DNA of 5,561 nucleotides, taken from the NCBI GenBank assembly GCA_934254835.1, contig CAKQMI010000044.1, forward strand, positions 1 through 5,561, read 5' to 3'. A model generated the notes under the pieces. That model was given only the letters and a program-made list of their open reading frames with translations. It made no database searches and was not told the origin of the DNA. This DNA is from an uncultured Clostridia bacterium. Its GTDB lineage: Bacteria > Bacillota > Clostridia > Christensenellales > CAG-917. Shown piece by piece: positions 1 through 4,689 of the stretch (position 1 is the first letter of the stretch; the number at the start of each line of letters is the position of its first letter). The position numbers and the translations under genes were made by a program.

Positions 1-68
1 ATAAGGGATTCGAACCCCTGGCCTTTTGGTCCGTAGCCAAACGCTCTATCCAGCTGAGCTAATGGTAC
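1..68 (-). tRNA. tRNA-Arg (anticodon ACG), 3' end cut by window start
   Basis: Read on the minus strand, the cloverleaf runs: acceptor GTACCAT, TA, D-stem GCTC/GAGC around AGCTGGATA, anticodon stem TTTGG/CCAAA with loop CTACGGA (anticodon ACG), variable loop AGGCC, and T-arm AGGGG-TTCGAAT-CCCTT. Only the first two bases of the 3' acceptor strand (AT) lie inside the window, so about five acceptor bases and the discriminator are missing. ACG (read as ICG after deamination by TadA) decodes CGU, CGC and CGA arginine codons. The gene has its own consensus promoter just upstream and diverges from the acyltransferase operon. Confidence 0.96.
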
Positions 69-88
69 TTACTTTTGAAGCAATAGCA

Positions 89-117
89 ATTATAAGCGGT
101 TATTTTGTATTTGTCAA
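89..117 (-). promoter_or_regulatory. Perfect consensus sigma-A promoter for tRNA-Arg
   Basis: On the minus strand, TTGACA (112-117) and TATAAT (89-94) are separated by exactly 17 bp, matching both consensus hexamers in full. Transcription would start near 82, giving a leader of about 14 nt before the mature tRNA 5' end at 68. This strength fits a stable-RNA gene. Confidence 0.88.
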
Positions 118-180
118 ATCTTTTTGCTTTATTTCGCAACTTTTCGTTTTTAAAACGCGGGCGAAAGCCGGCGACTATCA

Positions 181-209
181 TTGACTTTTCCGTCGCATAA
201 GTTTATACT
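181..209 (+). promoter_or_regulatory. Sigma-A promoter of the acyltransferase operon
   Basis: TTGACT (181-186) and TATACT (204-209), each one mismatch from consensus, are separated by 17 bp. The predicted start near 216 leaves a leader of only about 14 nt, just long enough for the AAAGG ribosome binding site at 219-223, six bases before the ATG at 230. There is no room for a leader-based regulator. The promoter is divergent from the tRNA-Arg promoter, with about 60 bp between the two -35 boxes. Confidence 0.75.
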
Positions 210-229
210 TTAATGGACAAAGGCGAAAG

Positions 230-1519
230 ATGGAAAAAATCAAATCATGGCACAGGCTGGATAATTCGGGAAAGATTTATCCTTTCAGCCTGAAAAGCAA
301 TATACAAAACCTGTTCAGGATATCGGCGATAATGAAGGCGGACGTCGATCCCGACGCATTGCAACGCGCGCTTCAGATTTCGATAAAGCGGTATCCTTAT
401 TTCAACGTATGCCTGCGACGCGGGATTTTTTGGCATTATCTTGAAGAGTTGGACGGCAAACCCGAGGTCGTGCCCGACTCCGACTACCTCATAAAGGACA
501 TCAAAAGTATCGAAACGTACGGCTATAATTTCCGCGTGTCCTATTTCAACAATAAAATTTCAATCGACTGCTTCCACGCGCTGTGCGACGGCAACGGCTG
601 TATGGAATTTTTCAAGACGATCCTTTACGAATATCTCACTCTGATGGGCGAAAAAATCGACGACGAGGGCAAAATTCTGCTCCCCGACAGCAGACCTCTT
701 GCAGGCGAGGCGGAAGACGGATTTTTGAAATACTCGAAAAACGTCAGCATTTTCCATTTGAAAGGCGTCAAGGAGTTGCAGGGCGGAAAGTCTTATACTT
801 TCCCCGACGCGCGCTTCGAATATAAGGGCAGTGGCGTCATCGAGGGCATTGTCGATACTTCGGCGCTTCTCGACCGCGCGCACGCCTACAACACCACCGT
901 CACGGCGTATTCGGCGTCAGTGCTAATTCAGGCGATTTACAAGGCAAAAATCACCGCTCCCGCGGGCAACCCGCCCATAGTGCTGTTCGTGCCAATAAAC
1001 CTCAGGAAACCCTTTGAAAGCCGTACAATGCTCAACTTCTCGCTGTTTTCGAGAGTTGGCGTTGACGTCAACGACGCGCCGTCCTTTGAAGAAATCATAA
1101 GACGCGTCGAAACCTGCTTGAAAAAGGACACCGATAAGGAAACTTTGCAAAATAAAATCAACGTCACGGCGAAAACCGAACGGCTGTTTTTGTTCCGCAT
1201 ACTCCCGCTCCCTATTAAGCAATTTATTTTCAAGGTGTCGGGGCTGTTCTTTGGCAACAGCAAAAAAACAATGACTTTTTCAAACATGGGCGTCGTCAAA
1301 ATTCCCGACGATATGAAAAAGGACGTTGAGGAAATTTCCATTATGGCGTCGACGGCAAAAACTTCTCCGCGTGCGCTTACGAGCGTGTCCGCTCTTGGCA
1401 AAACGACGTTCACTTTCGCAAGGAAAATCGTCGATACGTCGGTGGAGCGCGAGTTCTTCCGCATTCTTTCGGGCGAGGGCTTGGACGTGACCGTGCGCAG
1501 TAACTACTGGGAGGAATGA
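230..1519 (+). CDS. Alcohol acetyltransferase-like CoA-dependent acyltransferase
   Basis: A 429-residue soluble protein with no signal peptide. The sequence shows HALCDG at residues 116-121, the HxxxDG catalytic motif of the chloramphenicol acetyltransferase / condensation-domain / alcohol O-acetyltransferase superfamily; H116 would be the general base. Later blocks also fit the family: VPINLR at 254-259 in the second lobe and FSNMG at 350-354 near the C-terminus. The DFGWG motif of plant-type members is absent, as is usual for the bacterial alcohol acetyltransferase branch. Such enzymes move an acyl group from CoA to a hydroxyl or amine; the acceptor here cannot be read from sequence. Length fits a two-lobe enzyme. 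AAAGG at 219-223 supports the start. The gene is first in an operon with the zinc-ribbon membrane protein, whose first in-frame ATG overlaps its stop. It could alternatively be a non-ribosomal-peptide-type condensation relative, but there are no carrier-protein genes nearby. Confidence 0.8.
   Translation: MEKIKSWHRLDNSGKIYPFSLKSNIQNLFRISAIMKADVDPDALQRALQISIKRYPYFNVCLRRGIFWHYLEELDGKPEVVPDSDYLIKDIKSIETYGYNFRVSYFNNKISIDCFHALCDGNGCMEFFKTILYEYLTLMGEKIDDEGKILLPDSRPLAGEAEDGFLKYSKNVSIFHLKGVKELQGGKSYTFPDARFEYKGSGVIEGIVDTSALLDRAHAYNTTVTAYSASVLIQAIYKAKITAPAGNPPIVLFVPINLRKPFESRTMLNFSLFSRVGVDVNDAPSFEEIIRRVETCLKKDTDKETLQNKINVTAKTERLFLFRILPLPIKQFIFKVSGLFFGNSKKTMTFSNMGVVKIPDDMKKDVEEISIMASTAKTSPRALTSVSALGKTTFTFARKIVDTSVEREFFRILSGEGLDVTVRSNYWEE
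1509..1514 (+). promoter_or_regulatory. Ribosome binding site that decides the start of the second operon gene
   Basis: GGGAGG at 1509-1514 lies inside the last codons of the acyltransferase gene. It is one base from the ATG at 1516 but seven bases from the ATG at 1522, so only the second ATG has workable spacing. The ATG at 1522 also begins MYCKNCG, the usual first residues of zinc-ribbon proteins of this kind. Confidence 0.7.
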
Positions 1520-1521
1520 CG

Positions 1522-2187
1522 ATGTATTGCAAGAATTGCGGAGTCCGCGTTGACGGAATTTACGACGTTTGTCCCCTTTGCAAAGCCCCCCTCGAAGGCG
1601 AGCCTGCCGTGCGTTCGCTTTATCCCGAAAAGCGCATCAGAAAAAGCGGGCACCCCGTGTCGATTGCGGGCATATATTTTATCGTTGCGGTTCAGGTAAT
1701 GGTGATTTCGATAGCGCTGAACCTTACCGTGTCGACAAAGTATCCTTGGAGCGTTTTTGCACTAATCCTTACTTTATACGGCTATTTCACGCTCAAAACC
1801 ACCGTTTTTTACAAAGGACCGGACGGCGCAAAGGTTTTTTCGCAGACCTTGATGCTTTCAGTTATCTTCATCACGGCGCAGTACGTCTTCAAAACGACGG
1901 AGTGGTGCTTTGCTTATGCGATGCCGATAACCATTATGGTTTCGTTGGCACTTCACCTTATTCTCGTGGGCGTTTTCCACAAGAGAAAGGGCAACTCGTT
2001 TTTCAGATATATGTGGATGACGTGCTTGCTTGGCATTATCCCGGCAATCCTTGTCGCGGTGGGCGTCTGCACGAAAATCGTACTGCCGATGGTGGCGTTC
2101 GGAATTTCGATGATAACGTTAATTTTCCTTGTCGCGTTCACCGGGCGCACGATTTACGGCGAAATCAAAAAGAAAACCCACATTTGA
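1522..2187 (+). CDS. Zinc-ribbon membrane protein (DUF6320-like)
   Basis: A 221-residue protein from the ATG at 1522; an ATG at 1516 would add two residues but is too close to the ribosome binding site. The N-terminus carries a four-cysteine zinc ribbon, C3-x2-C6 and C17-x2-C20, followed by a basic linker (about 35-43) and about six hydrophobic helices near residues 46-69, 76-93, 106-124, 130-152, 163-183 and 186-206, ending in a lysine-rich tail. By the positive-inside rule the ribbon is cytoplasmic. The layout resembles DUF6320 proteins, which I recall as frequent partners of alcohol acetyltransferase-like genes in Clostridia; that assignment is from memory. Function is unknown. The tight coupling to the upstream acyltransferase suggests a joint role, for instance placing the enzyme at the membrane or handling a lipid-like substrate or product, but this is inference. 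The stop is followed by a strong terminator. Confidence 0.78.
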   Translation: MYCKNCGVRVDGIYDVCPLCKAPLEGEPAVRSLYPEKRIRKSGHPVSIAGIYFIVAVQVMVISIALNLTVSTKYPWSVFALILTLYGYFTLKTTVFYKGPDGAKVFSQTLMLSVIFITAQYVFKTTEWCFAYAMPITIMVSLALHLILVGVFHKRKGNSFFRYMWMTCLLGIIPAILVAVGVCTKIVLPMVAFGISMITLIFLVAFTGRTIYGEIKKKTHI

Positions 2188-2208
2188 TATTTAGTATTTT
2201 GACCAAAC

Positions 2209-2237
2209 AAAAAGGCTCACTTTGCGTGAGCCTTTTT
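2209..2237. terminator. Bidirectional intrinsic terminator between convergent genes
   Basis: The arm AAAAAGGCTCAC (2209-2220) pairs perfectly with GTGAGCCTTTTT (2226-2237) across the 5-nt loop TTTGC. The A/T ends of the stem supply a U-tract in both directions, so the hairpin can end the acyltransferase operon (stop at 2187) and the convergent YbaK-family gene (stop at 2252). Confidence 0.92.
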
Positions 2238-2251
2238 CAATGGATTTTTAA

Positions 2252-2716
2252 TTAAAGTTTGCAGACATCGATCCAGGCAAGATAGTTCGAGTACTTTTCA
2301 AGGTCGGGGATAGTAAGCTCGATTGCGCTGTTTCCGCTACCGCAGGCGGGGAAAACCGTCTCGAACCGTTTCAGCGATTCGTCGAGGTAAACCGTGACGC
2401 CGTCGTTGACCGCAAATGGGCAAACTCCGCCGATATGGTGTCCGACAAGTTCGTCCACTTCTTCGGGCTTCAACATTTTCGCTTTCGCGCCGAAAAAGGC
2501 TTTGTATTTATGGTTGTCGATTTTCGCGTCGCCCGCCGTAACAATCAAAATTGCCTTGTCGTTCAGCATAAAAGACAGCGTCTTTGCAATGCGACACGGC
2601 TCTGTGTTCAGAGCGTGCGCTGCAAGTTCAACCGTCGCGCTCGACTCGTCAAACTCCTTGATTTTGTCGGAAATCCCGAATTGCTCAAAATACTCTCTTA
2701 CTTTCTCAATTGCCAT
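2252..2716 (-). CDS. YbaK/EbsC-family aminoacyl-tRNA deacylase
   Basis: A 154-residue cytoplasmic protein from the ATG at 2716. Family features are K45 in RIAKTL (the position of the essential lysine of YbaK-type editing domains), IGGVCPF at 95-101, and ACGSGNSAIEL at 124-134. This family hydrolyses mischarged tRNAs in trans, classically Cys-tRNAPro, and is related to the editing domain of prolyl-tRNA synthetase; which mischarged tRNA this member clears cannot be told. The reading frame also has an ATG at 2746 (ten residues longer), but the predicted transcription start is at about 2745, which excludes it. A weak AGG at 2725-2727 lies eight bases before the chosen start. The gene is monocistronic, ending at the shared bidirectional terminator. 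Confidence 0.9.
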   Translation of the reverse strand: MAIEKVREYFEQFGISDKIKEFDESSATVELAAHALNTEPCRIAKTLSFMLNDKAILIVTAGDAKIDNHKYKAFFGAKAKMLKPEEVDELVGHHIGGVCPFAVNDGVTVYLDESLKRFETVFPACGSGNSAIELTIPDLEKYSNYLAWIDVCKL

Positions 2717-2751
2717 TTTATATACCTGATTTGCCTTATAAAGCATTGTTA

Positions 2752-2780
2752 ATTATAACAAAACAAGCGGATAAATTCAA
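2752..2780 (-). promoter_or_regulatory. Extended -10 promoter of the YbaK-family gene
   Basis: On the minus strand, TTGAAT (2775-2780) is followed after 17 bp by TATAAT (2752-2757) with an upstream TG, forming an extended -10 (TGTTATAAT). The predicted start near 2745 gives a leader of about 29 nt to the ATG at 2716 and shows that the ATG at 2746 is not used. Confidence 0.78.
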
Positions 2781-2791
2781 CTGAATTTATC
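2770..2791. repeat. 10-bp-arm inverted repeat over the -35 box of the YbaK-family gene
   Basis: GATAAATTCA (2770-2779) and TGAATTTATC (2782-2791) form a perfect inverted repeat separated by two bases. It covers the -35 hexamer at 2775-2780. Size, symmetry and position suit an operator for a dimeric repressor. It lacks a GC-rich stem and a U-tract, so it is not a convincing terminator. No regulator gene is adjacent. Confidence 0.5.
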
Positions 2792-2926
2792 GGGTTTTAA
2801 TATTTTATTGACGGAATGGTAGCCCGGTTCGTTTGAGCTTGATTTTTGAGAGTGCAAACAGCTTTTTCGTGTAAATTTTTAATAGTATTGGGATTGTAAA
2901 AACAGCCTATGTTTCGTAGTAAAAAC

Positions 2927-2944
2927 TTGTAACATCAGTTACAA
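2927..2944 (-). terminator. Probable weak terminator of the HNH nuclease gene
   Basis: Just past the TAA (2948-2950), the minus strand reads TTGTAAC-TGAT-GTTACAA, a perfect 7-bp stem with a 4-nt loop, followed by GTTTTTAC. The stem is AT-rich, so termination may be leaky. The rest of 2792-2926, between this hairpin and the YbaK promoter region, shows no gene or clear signal. Confidence 0.5.
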
Positions 2945-2947
2945 AAA

Positions 2948-3772
2948 TTAATAAGAGTCCCCTTTCTTTTGATTGCAATTATGGCACAATGTTTGAAGAT
3001 TGTCATATGTGCTTTTACCACCTTTGGCAATTGGTTTAATGTGATCTATCTCTAAATCAACAAAGTTGCCACTTTTGCCACACATGCGACACCGGTAGCC
3101 ATCCCGTTTATAAATCGAAAATCTCATCTTATTTGATACTTTGCCTCTTTCAACTTTGCATATGGAATCCCATATGGTTTTGTCATTATAAAAATTACCG
3201 TTTTTGTTATTGAGTTTTTTGATAAATTGTTTTATTTGATTTGAATCGAAGGACTCGCTTTTTCTTTCAAAAACTCTACCGTTAATGTCTGAGCGACTCA
3301 ATAAAACTTTAATCGAAAAGCTGGTTTGCGGGTGTAATTTGTTTTGATTAAATATATTTTCTTCGCAGGCTAACAAACGTTTTTTGTTATATTTATCAAT
3401 CGGCTGGGAAAAATCACCAAACTTTTGTATTTGAAGAACCTTTTCACAATAGTCCTCATATTTTTTTCTGTTGGTATCCGCGTTGGCGATTTGGTTTAAA
3501 GCCTCGCGTTGTTTAAATTGTAATTGATATATTAGGTAATCACTGCAACTGATAGTATCATACATTTTTTCATTGTCATAGATATGTTGTTCATCTAAAT
3601 TTATTATATCAAAAAAACAATTTTCTTTATTTAATTCATCAAGATGTTTTAAGGAAATGCTGTTTTTAAGGGCAAATTGACGATATTGTTTTTTAATACG
3701 AGAACAAACAAAAGCAGTAACACAAATGCATAAACTTATAAATGTAATAATGCCGATTATGATGTAAAACAT
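2948..3772 (-). CDS. Membrane-anchored HNH endonuclease
   Basis: A 274-residue protein. Residues about 2-23 form one hydrophobic helix followed by RIKKQYR, predicting an N-terminal anchor with the rest in the cytoplasm. Residues about 25-200 are polar and lysine/asparagine-rich, with no domain I can name. The C-terminus is an HNH nuclease: zinc cysteines C228, C231, C263 and C266, the D243-H244 pair in EIDHIKPIAKGG, N258 in DNLQ, and H264/N267 in CHNCNQKKG. The preceding WDSICKVERGKVSNKMRF block (201-218) is a lead-in I associate with a widespread group of HNH proteins. HNH enzymes cut DNA using a divalent metal. AAGGAGA at 3781-3787, eight bases before the ATG, and an extended -10 promoter support the start. 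The gene is visibly AT-rich: 20 of 60 bases are G or C at 3481-3540, against 33 of 60 at 961-1020 in the acyltransferase gene. This suggests acquisition by transfer. Its role is unknown; phage or plasmid defence is one possibility. Confidence 0.85.
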   Translation of the reverse strand: MFYIIIGIITFISLCICVTAFVCSRIKKQYRQFALKNSISLKHLDELNKENCFFDIINLDEQHIYDNEKMYDTISCSDYLIYQLQFKQREALNQIANADTNRKKYEDYCEKVLQIQKFGDFSQPIDKYNKKRLLACEENIFNQNKLHPQTSFSIKVLLSRSDINGRVFERKSESFDSNQIKQFIKKLNNKNGNFYNDKTIWDSICKVERGKVSNKMRFSIYKRDGYRCRMCGKSGNFVDLEIDHIKPIAKGGKSTYDNLQTLCHNCNQKKGDSY

Positions 3773-3780
3773 AAGTCAAT

Positions 3781-3829
3781 TCTCCTTGGTGAATAAGCAA
3801 AGTATAGCACAACATGTGCGCTGTTGCAA
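3781..3829 (-). promoter_or_regulatory. Promoter and ribosome binding site of the HNH nuclease gene
   Basis: On the minus strand, TTGCAA (3824-3829) and TATACT (3801-3806) are 17 bp apart, with TGC before the -10 (extended -10 type). Transcription would start near 3794. AAGGAGA at 3781-3787 lies eight bases before the ATG at 3772. The nuclease therefore appears to be transcribed alone. Confidence 0.7.
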
Positions 3830-3847
3830 ATAAAAGATTGTTTTAAT

Positions 3848-3987
3848 TGTCTGGTTCGAACTCTCGGGGCAAATGCCCGTTGCTTTCGCTAAAACAGCGC
3901 ACTGTGCTGTTTTTATACGCGGCAACCCCTTCGTGCGCTTTTTGCGTTGCAAAAATGCTGCGGCATGTCGTCTGTTCGAACCATACA
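3848..3987. repeat. Hairpin-rich non-coding segment with T-arm-like inverted ends
   Basis: TGTCTGGTTCGAAC at 3848-3861 is an exact copy of bases 4044-4057 of the tRNA-Asn fragment, in the same orientation. GTCGTCTGTTCGAACCA at 3967-3983 is an exact 17-base match to the same fragment (4048-4064) in the opposite orientation. The two thus form imperfect inverted ends around about 140 bp. Inside are the hairpins AAAACAGC/GCTGTTTT (3891-3898 with 3906-3913) and TTTTTGC/GCAAAAA (3939-3945 with 3949-3955). The open frames crossing it have no family features. It may be a small dispersed repeat, an att-site remnant, or a structured element; which is not resolved. Confidence 0.5.
3891..3914. terminator. 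Terminator-like hairpin, bidirectional
   Basis: AAAACAGC and GCTGTTTT form a perfect 8-bp stem with a 7-nt loop, with T runs on the exit side in both orientations. No gene that clearly needs it is adjacent: the nuclease promoter lies to its left and reads away, so it could shield that promoter from leftward read-through. Confidence 0.4.
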
Positions 3988-3997
3988 CGAAGAAAAT

Positions 3998-4034
3998 AAA
4001 AAAACTGACCGCAAAAATTGCAGTCAGTTTTTTT
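3998..4034 (-). terminator. Strong intrinsic terminator directly behind the tRNA-Asn fragment
   Basis: A 12-bp stem (3998-4009 with 4023-4034: seven A-T pairs plus CTGAC/GTCAG) continues, after one mismatch, into GCAA/TTGC with an AAA loop. It begins immediately after the CCA end of the tRNA-Asn 3' fragment on the minus strand and supplies T-runs on both sides. It is most simply the original terminator of the tRNA-Asn gene, which places native chromosome to its left. Confidence 0.85.
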
Positions 4035-4078
4035 GGCTCCCCCTGTCTGGTTCGAACAGACGACCCTTCGGTTAACAG
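4034..4078 (-). other. 3' half of tRNA-Asn(GTT): probable element attachment site
   Basis: On the minus strand the sequence gives the anticodon loop CTGTTAA (anticodon GTT), the 3' anticodon stem CCGAA, the variable loop GGGTC, the T-arm GTCTG-TTCGAAC-CAGAC, acceptor AGGGGGA, discriminator G and encoded CCA. The G discriminator fits Asn. Upstream of the loop the expected stem TTCGG is replaced by GGAGC, and no D-arm or 5' acceptor strand (TCCCCCT) occurs nearby, so this is not a working tRNA gene. Identity beginning at the anticodon loop and running through the 3' end is the block left when a tyrosine-recombinase element inserts at a tRNA anticodon loop. The intact tRNA-Asn with the other att site should lie beyond the right edge. 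Confidence 0.8.
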
Positions 4079-4082
4079 GCTC

Positions 4083-4483
4083 CAAAAAAATTGAAAAAAC
4101 GTAGGGCAGATTGGGGTTTTATCTAATCGACGCCGAGTTTGACACTCAAAAATTTTTAATTTTTTCGAAGTTTTTTCATATTTTCGGCGCGGTACAGGTA
4201 CGCTTTTTTACATAAGGCGTTCGCGCGGCGAAATTTTTATGAAGATACGCGCCTTGACATTTCGTCTTCGGCGCGTTTTTCTTCAATAAAATAATATCGC
4301 TGTACCCGTACGGGCTTTTCTTTCCTTTTTGGCTTTCGTTGTCGTCCGGGGGACGTTGCTGGGCGTGATTCCGGCGCCGGTGCGTGGAATAAAGGCATTT
4401 ATCGGAGCGAAGCGACACCTTTTCGCGCGTTCACGCGCGTATAAGCACGTGCGCGCTCTTAACTGTGTCTTGTTAAATGCCCT
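4083..4483. other. Palindrome-rich non-coding stretch between att site and iterons
   Basis: I see no convincing gene here. It contains a cluster of GC-rich inverted repeats: TTCGC/GCGAA (4220-4232), ACGCGCC/GGCGCGT with a T-run (4247-4280), CCCGTACGGG (4305-4314), CGTCC/GGACG (4344-4356), CCGGCGCCGG (4371-4380) and CGCGCG/CGCGCG (4424-4439). The last lies inside a larger pair, GGCATTTA (4394-4401) with TAAATGCC (4474-4481). Such clusters occur at single-strand origins, transfer origins and recombinase-binding arms of mobile elements; the sequence does not say which applies. Confidence 0.5.
4247..4280 (+). terminator. Possible plus-strand terminator
   Basis: ACGCGCC (4247-4253) pairs with GGCGCGT (4270-4276) across a 16-nt loop that can form a short inner GAC/GTC pair, and TTTTT follows at 4276-4280. 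No plus-strand gene lies upstream. It could end an unrecognised RNA, or simply be one of the palindromes of this stretch. Confidence 0.35.
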
Positions 4484-4530
4484 TAATATAACTTTTTGAT
4501 ATTTAATTTGAAAATAATTTGATATTATGG
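4484..4530. other. AT-rich run beside the iterons (possible DNA unwinding element)
   Basis: Nearly all bases are A or T, between the GC-rich palindromes on one side and the iterons on the other. Two degenerate iteron half-units (TTGATA at 4496-4501 and 4519-4524) lie within it. Iteron-controlled origins commonly place an AT-rich melting region next to the repeats. I found no obvious DnaA box. Confidence 0.45.
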
Positions 4531-4611
4531 GTGGAATTTTGATACCATATAGTGGAATTTTGATACCTAAATAGTGGAATTTTGATATTTTGGTAGTGGT
4601 ATTTTGATACC
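4531..4611. repeat. Iteron array, four direct repeats with about 22-bp period
   Basis: GTGGAATTTTGATACC occurs at 4531-4546 and 4552-4567, as GTGGAATTTTGATATT at 4574-4589, and as GTGGTATTTTGATACC at 4596-4611. Start-to-start distances are 21, 22 and 22 bp, about two helical turns, so bound proteins would sit on one face of the DNA. Degenerate TTGATA cores 20 and 43 bp before the first unit's core extend the phase. Direct repeats of this size and spacing next to a winged-helix protein gene are the usual form of a replication-initiator binding array. They lie beyond the 3' end of that gene rather than in front of it. Confidence 0.82.
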
Positions 4612-4641
4612 GTTTTTTTACGGTTTTTTGTATAGCAAAAT

Positions 4642-4661
4642 GGCAAGACGCCTGTCTTGCC
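4642..4661 (-). terminator. Hairpin after the winged-helix gene, possible terminator
   Basis: GGCAAGAC (4642-4649) and GTCTTGCC (4654-4661) form a perfect 8-bp stem with a 4-nt loop, 29 bases past the stop codon of the winged-helix gene. On the minus strand it is followed by ATTTTGC, a short T-run, so termination may be moderate. It separates the gene from the iteron array. Confidence 0.6.
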
Positions 4662-4689
4662 TTAAAAAGATTCATTAAAATGTAAGGGT

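Noticed and set aside
1569..2255. Long plus-strand open frame in another phase over the membrane protein gene
   Set aside because: It lacks hydrophobic or domain structure, has no ribosome binding site, and runs through the bidirectional terminator; the zinc-ribbon and membrane helices are in the other frame.
2717..2746. Longer N-terminus for the YbaK-family protein starting at 2746
   Set aside because: The predicted transcription start is at about 2745, there is no ribosome binding site, and the ten extra residues are not needed for the fold.
3843..4094. Open frames on both strands across the tRNA-Asn fragment
   Set aside because: They translate the tRNA and terminator (for example LVRTDDPSVN is the tRNA read backwards), a common false gene call at tRNA loci.
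4034..4140. A complete tRNA-Asn gene
   Set aside because: The 3' half is perfect, but the 5' anticodon stem strand, D-arm and 5' acceptor strand are absent from the adjacent sequence, so it cannot fold as a tRNA.
4139..4182. Plus-strand promoter starting with TTGACA at 4139-4144
   Set aside because: No acceptable -10 hexamer lies 16-18 bp downstream, and no gene follows on that strand.
4176..4418. Minus-strand open frame of 80 codons
   Set aside because: It overlaps several palindromes, has low-complexity basic composition, no ribosome binding site and no recognisable pattern.
4531..4611. CRISPR array
   Set aside because: The repeats are 16 bp with only 5-6 bp between them and no unique spacers, which fits iterons and not CRISPR.
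4283..4675. Minus-strand open frame of 130 codons
   Set aside because: It runs through the iteron array and the 8-bp hairpin, so its repeated peptide (GIKIPLYGIKIP) only reflects the DNA repeats. No ribosome binding site or domain is visible.
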